A stretch of DNA of 64,000 bases from Allobosea sp. WAO. GTDB lineage: Bacteria; Pseudomonadota; Alphaproteobacteria; Rhizobiales; Beijerinckiaceae. The DNA lies in contig NZ_JXTJ01000008.1 in assembly GCF_001509835.1 (NCBI RefSeq), positions 124,001 through 188,000 on the forward strand, read 5' to 3'. Shown in pieces: positions 1 to 10,741 of this stretch. The notes beneath the pieces were generated by a model that saw nothing but the letters and a program-made list of their open reading frames with translations, did not search any database and had not been told where the DNA came from. Position numbers and translations under genes: made by a program. Every line of letters begins with the position of its first letter. Within the stretch, counting starts at the first letter, position 1.

Positions 1-84
1 GGCGCGGGGCACATGCCGTCACGGCGTCCGCGGCGGCGACAAGGCCCTGCTTCCAGCGTATCAGGCCTTCGGAAAGGTCGCCCG

Positions 85-969
85 ATGTTCGACTCGCCGC
101 TCGCCCTGCGCCTCGCGCCGGTGCTCTTCGTCTTCCTCTGGTCGAGCGGCTGGATCGTCGCCGGCTACTCCGCCCGGCATTCGGACGCGCTGACCTTCCT
201 GTCGCTGCGCTTCGCCTGCGCCTTCGTCGCGCTCGCCGCGCTGTCCGTCGCCGTCGGGGCGCCCTGGCCGAAGGGACGGCGTGCCTGGATCGATTGCGCC
301 ATCGCCGGCATCCTGCTGCACGCGCTCTATCTCGGTGGGGTCTGGTGGGCGGTGCGCCATGGCCTGCCGGCCGGCATCTCCGGCCTGATCGCCGGGCTGC
401 AGCCGGTGCTGACGGCTCTTTTCGCCCCGCTGATCGTCGGCGAGTGGATCTCGCCGGTGCGCTGGGCCGGAATCGTCTGCGGCTTCCTCGGCATCGGACT
501 CGTGCTGGAGCCGAAGCTCGTCGGCGTCGAGCCCGAGGCGCTGCACGCCGTGCTCGTGCCGATCGTGGTCAATGTCATCGGCATGTTCGCCGTCACCTTG
601 GGCTCGTTCTGGCAGAAGGCGCGCATCGTCTCCGGCGACCTGCGCACCGTGACGGCGGTGCAATACGCCGCCGCCTTCCTGTTCACACTGCCCTTCGCCT
701 TCCTGCTCGAGCCGATGCGGATGGAGTGGAACCTGACGATGACGCTGGTGCTCGCCTGGTCGGTGCTGGCGCTCTCGCTCGGCGGCATCGGCCTTTATCT
801 GATCCTGATCCGCCGCGGCCAGGTCTCGCGCACCGCGACTTTCCTTTTTCTCGTGCCGCCGGCGGTGGCGGTCGAGGCTTGGCTGCTCTTCGGCGAGACC
901 CTCTCGCCGATCCAGATGGTCGGCATGGCGGTCGCCGTTCTCGGCGTCGTCCTCGCCAGCCGAAAATAG
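85..969 (+). CDS. DMT-superfamily (EamA) transporter
   Basis: 294-aa integral membrane protein with about ten hydrophobic segments arranged as two EamA repeats (roughly residues 10-140 and 150-290), the usual size of a drug/metabolite transporter. It probably exports a small metabolite; the substrate cannot be read from the sequence. An in-frame ATG exists at 13, but its product would begin with an Arg-rich, non-membrane leader. The ATG at 85 has a purine-rich GGAAAGG 8 bases upstream and puts the first transmembrane segment near the N-terminus, so I chose it. The gene converges on the next one with a 4-base gap. Confidence 0.85.
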   Translation: MFDSPLALRLAPVLFVFLWSSGWIVAGYSARHSDALTFLSLRFACAFVALAALSVAVGAPWPKGRRAWIDCAIAGILLHALYLGGVWWAVRHGLPAGISGLIAGLQPVLTALFAPLIVGEWISPVRWAGIVCGFLGIGLVLEPKLVGVEPEALHAVLVPIVVNVIGMFAVTLGSFWQKARIVSGDLRTVTAVQYAAAFLFTLPFAFLLEPMRMEWNLTMTLVLAWSVLALSLGGIGLYLILIRRGQVSRTATFLFLVPPAVAVEAWLLFGETLSPIQMVGMAVAVLGVVLASRK

Positions 970-973
970 CGCC

Positions 974-1906
974 TCAGGCGCCGAGCGACGTTGTGACGAT
1001 CTTCAGCGCGGCCTCAATCGCGGCCTTGTCGGGCTTGCCGGAGAGCGCGGCCTCGACGGTCTTCGCCGCGGTGGCGTCGGCGAGCATCGGCTCTGCGGCC
1101 GCCAGCCAGGCGCCGGCGGCGCGCCGCAATGCGGCAGGGCGGGCTTCGTCGCTTGCGTTGGCGGCCTTGCCCAGCGCATCCCGCAGCAGCGCCAGGCTCG
1201 CCTTGTCGAGCGCGGCTGCAACGGCGGCTGCCTCGGCCTCGGGCCAGCCTTGCTTGACGAGCGCCTCCTGCCCCCTCGCCAGCGCGGCGAAGAGAGCCTC
1301 GTCGATCGCCTTGCCGCCTTCCACGCCTTCGACTGCCGCGAAGCCGGCATGCTTGCCGTCGGGGCCGAGATAGAAGGCGAAGATCTCGTTCCAGTTCTTC
1401 GGCGCGCCATTGGTCAGCGCCCAGTTGGCTGGCGAGGCCTTTGCCTTGCGCTGCGCCTCGCCGAGCTCGTAGCGCGCCCAGTTGATCACCAGAGCCGGCG
1501 ATGCACCGTCGAGGAAGGCGATACGCTCGCCCGCCGATAGATTGGCGAACCGGCCCGAGCCGCCGAGCGCCGCCGTCCAGGCATGGGCCTGGAAGGAGGG
1601 CGAGCCGAAATGCTTCGTTGCGCGCGGCAGATAGCCGGAGAGCCTGCCATTGTAGTCGTCGCCAAAGCGCAGCAGCGAATGCTTCGGGAAGTTTTTGCCA
1701 TAGGCGTAGAGCTCGAGCGCGTGCGCCCAGGCCGGCGGCGACGCCTTCAGGAAGCCGTCGAGATCGCGCAGATCGGCCCCGAGCTGATTGTGCTCGCGCA
1801 CATCGGAGGCCGTCGTGAATGGGCCGTGGGAGAGCTGCCAGGGTTCGCGCGCCGTGGCCGGGGCGCAGAATGCGAGCGACAGGGCCAGGGCGCAGCGGGC
1901 GAGCAT
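974..1906 (-). CDS. secreted protein of unknown function
   Basis: 310-aa protein with a clear Sec signal peptide (MLARCALALSLAFCAPATA, residues 1-19) and an Ala-rich, mostly helical mature part rich in Leu/Ala toward the C-terminus. I do not recognise the family and see no catalytic motif. The start was set at 1906 because GGAGG lies 8 bases before that ATG; two earlier in-frame ATGs (1957, 1921) would put unrelated residues before the signal peptide. Upstream is an AT-rich 262-base divergent region shared with mcd. Likely periplasmic. Confidence 0.65.
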   Translation of the reverse strand: MLARCALALSLAFCAPATAREPWQLSHGPFTTASDVREHNQLGADLRDLDGFLKASPPAWAHALELYAYGKNFPKHSLLRFGDDYNGRLSGYLPRATKHFGSPSFQAHAWTAALGGSGRFANLSAGERIAFLDGASPALVINWARYELGEAQRKAKASPANWALTNGAPKNWNEIFAFYLGPDGKHAGFAAVEGVEGGKAIDEALFAALARGQEALVKQGWPEAEAAAVAAALDKASLALLRDALGKAANASDEARPAALRRAAGAWLAAAEPMLADATAAKTVEAALSGKPDKAAIEAALKIVTTSLGA

Positions 1907-2168
1907 GACGAAAACCTCCATGTGAAGACCGCGAGCATACAGGCAAAAAGCGTGCATTAAAGTATTGATTTCGCTTGATATTTTAGAATCATTTCAATGA
2001 GCGTGCAGGTGCGCGGCAAGACTGACGGTCGCGAGGCCGTGCTGCGGGGGGCGGCGCAGTTACCTCTGGTCTTCGACGGCGCTGCTGCACTCTCGCATCC
2101 TTCGAAAGACGGGGCTTCCGCAGCCCGCGGCGCATCCACTATGCTGCGCCGCAACAAGGGAGAGAGAC
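1907..2168. promoter_or_regulatory. divergent promoter region between the secreted protein gene and mcd
   Basis: 262 bases with no gene. The stretch around 1955-2000 is strikingly AT-rich for this genome (TTAAAGTATTGATTTC, then TTGATATTTTAGAATCATTT), which fits promoter elements for one or both genes. No convincing palindrome was seen. The mcd ribosome-binding site AAGGGAGAGAG lies just before the ATG at 2169. Confidence 0.4.
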
Positions 2169-3845
2169 ATGAGCGCCAACGCCGCCCTCAGGACCGCGAC
2201 GCAAGCTTCCGCCATCGAATTGATCGGCGCGGCGCTGCCCGGCTTCGAGACCCTGCTGGAGCAGGCCGTCGCGGCGGTACGCCAGAAGGTGGTGGTCGAG
2301 GGCCGGGTTTCCGCTGTGAAGCTGGAGCAGGAACAGCACGCCGCCCACGGCCTGTCCTGGCTCGCGACCTATGTCATGGCGCTGCGCGAGCTGAAAGCCT
2401 ATGGCGAGCGCCTGCAGGCCGAGGATCGCTATGGCGCGATCGAGGACTACGCCATCAGGATCGGCGCTGGCGAATATGCAGCCCAGATCTTCGGTGGCAT
2501 TCCGATGAGCCAGGGCGAGATCGTCCGACTCCCCTCGCTCGGTCTTTCGGCCAAGGCTGTCGCCGACGCCTGCTCCGACGCTGCGGACGCGCTGATCGCG
2601 CAGGGCAACACGCCCGAGAACCGCGCCCGCTTCGTCTCGCTGTTCAGCCAGTCGCAGGGTCTCGCCAGCGTCGGCGATCCCGGGCTCGACGAGACGCTGG
2701 AGGCTATCCGGGCCGAAATGCGCCGTTTCTGCGAGGCGCAGGTCACGCCGCACGCCCATGAATGGCATCTCGCCAACGAGTACATCCCGATGCCGGTGGT
2801 CGAGCAGATGGCCGAGCTCGGCGTCTTTGGCCTGACCATCCCCGAGGAATTCGGTGGCATGGGCCTGTCGAAGGTCTCGATGTGCGTCGTCTCCGAGGAG
2901 CTCTCCCGCGGCTATATCGGCGTCGGCTCGCTCGGCACCCGCTCGGAGATCGCCGCCGAGCTGATCCTCTGCGGCGGCACCGACGAGCAGAAGGCCTACT
3001 GGCTGCCGAAGATCGCGTCCGGCGAAATCCTGCCGACCGCCGTCTTCACCGAGCCTAACACCGGCTCGGACCTCGCCTCGCTGCGCACCAAGGCGGTGAA
3101 GGACGGGGACGTCTGGAAAGTCTACGGCAACAAGACCTGGATCACCCACCCCGTCCGCGCCGACATCATGACGCTCTTGGTCCGCACCGATCCCGACGCG
3201 CCCGGTTATCGCGGCCTCTCCATGCTGATCGCCGAGAAGCCGCGCGGCATCGACGCCGAGCCGTTCCCGGTCGAAGGGCTGACCGGCGGCGAGATCGAGG
3301 TGCTCGGCTATCGCGGCATGAAGGAATACGAGCTCGCCTTCGACGGCTTTGTGGTCAAGGGCGACAACCTGCTCGGCGGTGTCGAGGGGCAGGGCTTCAA
3401 GCAGTTGATGCAGACCTTCGAGGCCGCTCGAATCCAGACCGCGGCGCGGGCGCTCGGCGTCGCGCAATCGGCCTTCGATCTTGGCCTGCGGTACGCCCAG
3501 GAGCGCGTGCAGTTCGGCAAGCCGCTGATCGCCTTCCCGCGCGTCGCCGACAAGCTCGCCATGATGGCGGCCGAGCTCGTCATCGCCCGCCAGCTCACCT
3601 ATTTCGCCGCGCGCGAGAAGGATGCCGAGCGCCGCTGCGACCTCGAAGCCGGCATGGCCAAGTTGCTGGGCGCCCGCGTCGCCTGGGCGGCAGCCGACAA
3701 CGCCCTGCAGATCCATGGCGGCAACGGCTTTGCGCTGGAATATCCCGTCAGCCGCGTGCTCTGCGACGCCCGCATCCTCAACATCTTCGAGGGCGCGGCC
3801 GAGATCCAGGCGCAGGTGATCGCGAGAAGGCTGGTGGAGGGGTGA
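2169..3845 (+). CDS. mcd: (2S)-methylsuccinyl-CoA dehydrogenase
   Basis: 558-aa flavin acyl-CoA dehydrogenase with a non-catalytic N-terminal extension of about 170 residues before the canonical fold. That extension and length are characteristic of methylsuccinyl-CoA dehydrogenase of the ethylmalonyl-CoA pathway, which oxidises (2S)-methylsuccinyl-CoA to mesaconyl-CoA. Visible motifs: VFTEPNTGSDLASLRT (FAD/substrate loop), RVQFGKPL, LQIHGGNGFALEYPVSR, and the catalytic Glu in FEGAAEIQ (about E541). The other pathway genes (ccr, ecm, meaA, mcl) are not in this window, so mcd stands alone. The next gene converges 4 bases away. Confidence 0.88.
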   Translation: MSANAALRTATQASAIELIGAALPGFETLLEQAVAAVRQKVVVEGRVSAVKLEQEQHAAHGLSWLATYVMALRELKAYGERLQAEDRYGAIEDYAIRIGAGEYAAQIFGGIPMSQGEIVRLPSLGLSAKAVADACSDAADALIAQGNTPENRARFVSLFSQSQGLASVGDPGLDETLEAIRAEMRRFCEAQVTPHAHEWHLANEYIPMPVVEQMAELGVFGLTIPEEFGGMGLSKVSMCVVSEELSRGYIGVGSLGTRSEIAAELILCGGTDEQKAYWLPKIASGEILPTAVFTEPNTGSDLASLRTKAVKDGDVWKVYGNKTWITHPVRADIMTLLVRTDPDAPGYRGLSMLIAEKPRGIDAEPFPVEGLTGGEIEVLGYRGMKEYELAFDGFVVKGDNLLGGVEGQGFKQLMQTFEAARIQTAARALGVAQSAFDLGLRYAQERVQFGKPLIAFPRVADKLAMMAAELVIARQLTYFAAREKDAERRCDLEAGMAKLLGARVAWAAADNALQIHGGNGFALEYPVSRVLCDARILNIFEGAAEIQAQVIARRLVEG

Positions 3846-3849
3846 GGGG

Positions 3850-4179
3850 CTATCCCTCAGCCTCGGCGTCTCCGCCGATCAGAAGATGCCGGATGACACC
3901 GGGCACGGGGAACCCGTAGCCGTCGCCCTGCTCCAGCCAGCGAAGTCTGCCGGCCCGGTGAAAGTCGCTGGTGTAGATGTCAGCCCCGATAGCCTTCAGC
4001 GCGAGCAACATCGCCTGCACGGCGTCGATGCCGTAGCCGTGGCCTCGGTGTGTCCCGTCCGGCCAGCCGATCTCGTAGGCACACGACCAGTCGCGCTCGC
4101 CTTCGAGGGGAGCGTGGACCGTCGCCGGAACCACGAGGTCGCCGGTGTCGCTTCGGTAGGTCAGCCCTCTGCTCATCAT
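3850..4179 (-). CDS. small protein of unknown function (DUF6968-like)
   Basis: About 109 aa, acidic, soluble, no signal peptide. The core reads CAYEIGWPDGTHRGHGYGID then VQAMLLALKAIGADIYTS, a pattern I associate with a small uncharacterised domain family (DUF6968); that assignment is from memory and tentative. The start is uncertain: the frame is open to 4245, but the extra N-terminal residues are Arg/Pro-rich and look non-coding. Paired ATGs at 4179/4176 give the most sensible start, without a strong Shine-Dalgarno. Confidence 0.55.
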   Translation of the reverse strand: MMSRGLTYRSDTGDLVVPATVHAPLEGERDWSCAYEIGWPDGTHRGHGYGIDAVQAMLLALKAIGADIYTSDFHRAGRLRWLEQGDGYGFPVPGVIRHLLIGGDAEAEG

Positions 4180-4262
4180 GGCCGTCGCGGTCCGGTCGGG
4201 AGCAACCGACGCAGTCCTAGCACGGCCTGATGGAGGTCGCGCCACTGGCGCTCGCCGCCACC

Positions 4263-5987
<1,725 letters not shown>

Positions 5988-6162
5988 GGCGGGCGCGGCT
6001 TAGCACGCGGGCGAGCGCGGAGCCATTCGCTGGAGGCGTGGCAGGGCGGTGCCGGCGGCGGAATTGCCACAGCAACACGAATTGCCGGCGTGTGAACCGC
6101 CATTCATTGCCTTGCGGACGCGGCGGTCTAAGCCTTCTGCTGCGGTTGGGGCCTGACTATCG

Positions 6163-9100
6163 ATGCAGAACAATGCGAAGCCTGCGGAAGAGCTGCCCGC
6201 GTGGCGGCTGCGGCCGGAGCGGCTCTATCTGTCCGTTTCAGTGCTCGCGCTCGGGCTCGCGTTGCTCGCCGGCGAGCCTGTCGCATTCGCCCAGTCCGTG
6301 ACCGGGACTGGTGACGTCAGCCCGGGTATTCCCGCGCCGCCTCTGCCGAACTGGGATCTCGGCGGACTGTCTCTCGTCATCGGCGAAACCGGCGCGGGGG
6401 CGCTGACCATCGCGGATGGCGGCACCGTCGCCAGCACAGGAGCCCGTATCGGCAGGTCCGGCGCCAACTCGGGCACGGTGATGGTGACCGGCGCAGGCTC
6501 GACCTGGAGTAATGCTGGCCAGCTTTATCTCGGCGTCTTCGACACGAGCACCGGGGTGTTGACCATCGCGAGCGGTGGCAAGGTCAGCACCTCGTCGATA
6601 CTTCTGGGAACGCACACGGGGACCAGTGGCACGGTCAACCTGCTCGGCGACGCCGTGAGCGGGCGCGGCGTGCTGGAGACCAACGTTGTATACAGGGGAA
6701 ACGGCACCGCCTCGCTCAATCTCGACGGCGGCATCCTGCGGGCGAGCGCCAGCGAGCCCAGTTTCCTCCATAACTATGCGGTGCTGGCCATCGGCGCCAA
6801 CGGCGCCTTCTTCGACAGCAATGGCCACGATATCGGCATCGCGACCAGTTTCGGCGGCACGGGCGGGTTGATCAAGCTCGGTGCCGGTACACTAACGCTC
6901 TCCGGCACGAGCACCTACACGGGAGGCACGACGATCGCCGGCGGCAAGCTCTCGGTGTCGTCGGACGCCAATCTCGGCGATGCGTCGGGCGGTTTGACGC
7001 TGGATGGGGGCACCCTACTGGCGACGGGTAGCTTCTCCTCCTCGCGAGCAATGACGCTGGGAAGTGGTGGCGGAGGAATAGAGGTCGCGGCCGGCCAGAC
7101 CTTGTCGCTGTCCGGTTCGATTTCCGGCTCCAGCGGGTTGACCAAGAGCGGTGCGGGCCGGCTGACGCTGGCGGGTACCAACACCCATTCGGGCGCGACC
7201 CTCGTGCATGAAGGCAGCCTCGCGATTCAGGGGGCGCAGGCGCTGTCGGCGGCATCCGATTACAGCTTCGCCGCTGGGACGAGGCTAGACATCGCAAGCT
7301 CTCTCGGGATTGTCACGGCCGGCTCGATCGCTGGCGCGGGCCGGCTCGAGATCGATCCGGACTCGACACTGGAGACCGGCGCGACCAACGCTTCGACCAC
7401 CTTCAGCGGCATGATCATCTCCTCCGGCAGCTTGCGCAAGGTCGGCACGGGGACGCTTACGCTGACCGGGGAGAACAGCTACTCCGGTGGCACAACGATC
7501 GCGGGCGGGGCGATCAGCATCGCCAAGGAGAGCAATCTCGGCAGCACATCGGGTGCGCTGACGCTGGATGGCGGCGTGCTTCAGGTAACCGGCACGGGCC
7601 TCGCCGATCTTTCGCGCGCCATCGTCCTCGGCTCCAATGGCGGTGGTTTCGACATAGCGGAAGCCGGCCACATCTTCACCGTCACGCAGTCCTTCTCCGG
7701 TGCGGGCGGCCTGTCCAAGGCCGGTGCCGGAACGCTGGTGCTGAGCGGAACGCATGATTACTCCGGCGCGACGACGGTGCTGGCCGGGCGCCTGGTCGGC
7801 GACAGTGCCAGCGCCTTCTCCGCGAATTCGGACTTCACGATCGCGGCCGGCGCGGTGCTGGAGGCTGTTGGCGGTGCGGGCGTCTACGAGGTCGGCTCGC
7901 TCGCGGGCGCCGGCGAGGTCGCGATCGGCACCGGCAGCGTGCTCGTCACCGGCTCGACCAATGTCACGACCACCTTCTCCGGTAGCTTCAGCGGCGGCGG
8001 CTCGCTCGAATACAACGGCACGGGCACGCAGATCTTCACCGGCACCGGCTCGCTCGGCGGCGGGCTCTCGGTCTGCTCCTGTGCTGCCGGCAGCGGCTCC
8101 TTCGTCATTCGCGGGGGATCGCTGACGCTCGGCGATTTCGTCATGGTCTCCAGCGGCACACTCGTCGTCGACCAGGGCGGCAGCCTCGACAATGGCAGCA
8201 ATGGCTTCCTCGTTCGCTCGGCGGTGCGCATCGACGGCGCCGGAACCCGCGTGACGACCGGCGACACTTTCGTGCAGGGGTTCTTCGATCCCGCGACGAT
8301 CAGCATATCCGGCGGCGCGACGCTGACCTCCCGCGCCAGCGGCTTCGGTCCTGGCCCCGGTGCCGGCATCTATGGTCTTGGCGCGAGCGCTTCCGTGCTG
8401 GTGACCGGCGCCGGCTCGCGCTGGAGCGTCGATGGCGGGCTGGAGATCGGCGGCTTCGGCGGAACCTTCGCCGCCTCGGTCACTGTCGCCGATGGTGGGG
8501 CGCTCGTCCTGAGCTCCGGCGACGTCGCGATCGACGCGTTCGGCACGCTCAATCTCGGCGCCGGCGGCAAGGCGGGAACGGTCCAGCTCGACGCCGGCAT
8601 CATCCGCAATGACGGCAGCATCGTCGCCGATTTCACCGATAGCACGACGCTGGCGGCGACCATCGACGGCGCGGGTTCGCTGACCAAGCGCGGGACGGGC
8701 ACGCTGACGCTCTCGGGCACCAATACCTACACCGGTGGCACGACCATCGCCGGAGGTGCCGTCAGCATTTCTTCCGAGGCCAATCTCGGCGACACCTCGT
8801 CTGCGCTGACGCTGGATGGCGGCGTGCTTCAGGTGACGGGCACGACGCTGACGGAGCTTGCACGCAACATCGTGCTTGGCGCTGGCGGCGGCGGCTTCGA
8901 CATCGCCGACGCCGGCAACAGCTTTACTGTGGCACAGGCGCTGACGGGTTTGGGTGGCCTGATCAAGGCAGGGGCCGGTACGCTGACGCTGACTGGTGCC
9001 AGCACCTATTCCGGTGGGACCACGGTCGCGGCCGGCAAGCTCGTGGTGAACGGCACGCTGGCGAGCGCGGTGACGGTCAATGGCGGCGTGCTCGGCGGTT

Positions 9101-10728
9101 CCGGCACGGTCGGCGGAATCGCGGTCGCGGGCGGCGGCACGGTGGCGCCCGGAAACTCGATCGGGACGCTCAACGTCGCCGGCAATGTCGCCTTCGCGGC
9201 CGGCTCCACCTATCAGCTCGAGATCAACGCGGCTGGCCAGAGTGACCGGATCAATGCGACGGGGCTGGCGACGCTGTCGGGCGGCACCGTCCAGGTGCTG
9301 GCCGCGGCCGGCAATTATGCGGCTGGAACAAGCTACACCATCCTCACCGCTGCTGGCGGGATCAGCGGTCAGTTCGCCGGCGTCTCGTCGAACTTCGCCT
9401 TCCTGACGCCGACACTGAACTACGGCGGTCAGGGCGTAACCTTGACCATGACCCGCAACGATACCGGCTTCGGGCCGGATGCTGGGGGCGGCGGCGGGAC
9501 CGGTGGGGGCGGTGGCTCGGGCGGCAGCGGCGGCGGTGGCACGAGCGGTGGCTCCGGCGGCGGCGCCAGCCCACGTCCCTATGTCGCCCAGACGCGCAAC
9601 CAGGGCTTCATCGCGAATGCGGCGGAGCGTCTCGGCGTCGGCAATCCCGTCTACGACACGCTGGTCTCGGCGACGGCGGCGGAGGCGCGCGCCGGTTTCG
9701 ATCTGCTCTCGGGCGAGGCCCATGCCCAGGGCGTCGCGGTCGCGGTCGGCGAGAGCCGGCTGGTGCGCGAGGCGGTGCTCGGGCGGCTGCGCGGCTCGCT
9801 GCTGCCGGTTCCGGGTGGTGAGATCGCGGCCGGCTTCTCGGCCGATCTGCCGAGCGCCAAGGGCCCGGTGGTGATGCCGGCGCCGCGTCTCGACGAGCGC
9901 TTCACCCTCTGGGGCGAGGCGTTCGGCGCGCATGCCAACACCGATGGCGACGGCAATGCCGCTTCGCTCTCGCGCCGCACCGGCGGCGCCGTGGTCGGCG
10001 CCGACATGAAGCTCTACGACAGCGGCTTGAGTTCGCTCAGGGTCGGCATCGCCGGCGGCTATACCCGCTCGGATTTCGACGTCGATGCCCGGCTGTCGAG
10101 CGGAAGGCTCGAGAGCGGCCATGTCCTGCTTTATGCCGGGGCGCGCCATGGCAATTGGCGGCTCGATGGCGGCGTCGGCTATTCCTTCGGCGAGACCAAT
10201 CTGACCCGCCAGGTCCGGATCCGCGGTTTTGGCGACACGCTGCGCTCGGAGCGCGACACCGACGTGCTGCAGGCATTCGCCGAGCTCGGCTACGCCTTCC
10301 GCTTCCAGAGCTTCGCGCTCGAGCCCTTCGCCCAGATCGCGCTGCTGCGGGTCTCCTCGGGCTCGGCGATCGAGCAGGGCGGGGCGGCGGCGCTGCGGGT
10401 CGCCTCGCAGGACCAGTCGCTCGGCTTCACCACGCTCGGACTGCGGGCCGAGGCGCAGCTCGGCGCCATGCCGCTCTTCGCCCGCGGCCTCGTCGGCTGG
10501 CGCTACGGCTTCGGCGACCTCACCCCGCAGGCGCTGACCGGCTTCGTCGTCGGCACCGCCCCGGCCCGGGTCTACGCGGCGCAGATCGACCGCAACGCCC
10601 TCGTCGCCGAGGCCGGCCTCGACTGGCGCGCTACCGCCTCGACGACGCTCGGTCTGGGCTATTCCGCCGCGATCGGCGAACGCACCAGGGATCACGCCCT
10701 CAAGGGCAGGCTCGAGGTCAGGTTCTAG
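6163..10728 (+). CDS. autotransporter with PATR repeats and C-terminal beta-barrel
   Basis: 1521-aa type V secreted protein. An extended N-terminus precedes the signal peptide (hydrophobic core SVSVLALGLALLAGEPVAFA, residues ~24-43). The passenger is a Gly/Ser/Thr-rich beta-helix with at least six autotransporter-associated strand repeats of the form GTLTLSGTNTYTGGTTIAGG (nt ~6870, 7140, 7435, 7710, 8680, 8960). A Gly/Ser-rich linker (nt ~9475-9570) leads to a helical region and a C-terminal barrel of about 265 residues ending in Phe, as needed for Bam recognition. The passenger is probably surface displayed; function (adhesion is common) is not shown. The Shine-Dalgarno before 6163 is weak. 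Pure Ala/Gly/Ser passenger, few charged residues. Confidence 0.88.
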   Translation: MQNNAKPAEELPAWRLRPERLYLSVSVLALGLALLAGEPVAFAQSVTGTGDVSPGIPAPPLPNWDLGGLSLVIGETGAGALTIADGGTVASTGARIGRSGANSGTVMVTGAGSTWSNAGQLYLGVFDTSTGVLTIASGGKVSTSSILLGTHTGTSGTVNLLGDAVSGRGVLETNVVYRGNGTASLNLDGGILRASASEPSFLHNYAVLAIGANGAFFDSNGHDIGIATSFGGTGGLIKLGAGTLTLSGTSTYTGGTTIAGGKLSVSSDANLGDASGGLTLDGGTLLATGSFSSSRAMTLGSGGGGIEVAAGQTLSLSGSISGSSGLTKSGAGRLTLAGTNTHSGATLVHEGSLAIQGAQALSAASDYSFAAGTRLDIASSLGIVTAGSIAGAGRLEIDPDSTLETGATNASTTFSGMIISSGSLRKVGTGTLTLTGENSYSGGTTIAGGAISIAKESNLGSTSGALTLDGGVLQVTGTGLADLSRAIVLGSNGGGFDIAEAGHIFTVTQSFSGAGGLSKAGAGTLVLSGTHDYSGATTVLAGRLVGDSASAFSANSDFTIAAGAVLEAVGGAGVYEVGSLAGAGEVAIGTGSVLVTGSTNVTTTFSGSFSGGGSLEYNGTGTQIFTGTGSLGGGLSVCSCAAGSGSFVIRGGSLTLGDFVMVSSGTLVVDQGGSLDNGSNGFLVRSAVRIDGAGTRVTTGDTFVQGFFDPATISISGGATLTSRASGFGPGPGAGIYGLGASASVLVTGAGSRWSVDGGLEIGGFGGTFAASVTVADGGALVLSSGDVAIDAFGTLNLGAGGKAGTVQLDAGIIRNDGSIVADFTDSTTLAATIDGAGSLTKRGTGTLTLSGTNTYTGGTTIAGGAVSISSEANLGDTSSALTLDGGVLQVTGTTLTELARNIVLGAGGGGFDIADAGNSFTVAQALTGLGGLIKAGAGTLTLTGASTYSGGTTVAAGKLVVNGTLASAVTVNGGVLGGSGTVGGIAVAGGGTVAPGNSIGTLNVAGNVAFAAGSTYQLEINAAGQSDRINATGLATLSGGTVQVLAAAGNYAAGTSYTILTAAGGISGQFAGVSSNFAFLTPTLNYGGQGVTLTMTRNDTGFGPDAGGGGGTGGGGGSGGSGGGGTSGGSGGGASPRPYVAQTRNQGFIANAAERLGVGNPVYDTLVSATAAEARAGFDLLSGEAHAQGVAVAVGESRLVREAVLGRLRGSLLPVPGGEIAAGFSADLPSAKGPVVMPAPRLDERFTLWGEAFGAHANTDGDGNAASLSRRTGGAVVGADMKLYDSGLSSLRVGIAGGYTRSDFDVDARLSSGRLESGHVLLYAGARHGNWRLDGGVGYSFGETNLTRQVRIRGFGDTLRSERDTDVLQAFAELGYAFRFQSFALEPFAQIALLRVSSGSAIEQGGAAALRVASQDQSLGFTTLGLRAEAQLGAMPLFARGLVGWRYGFGDLTPQALTGFVVGTAPARVYAAQIDRNALVAEAGLDWRATASTTLGLGYSAAIGERTRDHALKGRLEVRF

Positions 10729-10741
10729 AAAAAGGCCGCTG

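Noticed and set aside
61..663. Long leftward open frame overlapping the DMT transporter gene
   Set aside because: Composition is Arg/Asp/Gln/Glu-rich without hydrophobic pattern, typical of an antisense shadow in GC-rich DNA; the sense frame is a clear 10-helix transporter.
2139..3716. 525-codon leftward open frame opposite mcd
   Set aside because: Antisense shadow: no domain, composition dominated by D/R/A/L and repeated short motifs, while the forward strand encodes a complete acyl-CoA dehydrogenase.
9475..9570. GGC-rich stretch as a CRISPR array or microsatellite
   Set aside because: It is the Gly/Ser linker of the autotransporter, in frame with irregular codon repeats and no spacer-repeat layout. 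No CRISPR array, tRNA, rRNA or insertion sequence was found in the window.
7285..10695. 1136-codon leftward open frame opposite the autotransporter
   Set aside because: It mirrors the repeat-rich passenger and barrel codons, is extremely Arg/Ala/Asp/Glu-rich, and shows no domain; antisense shadow.
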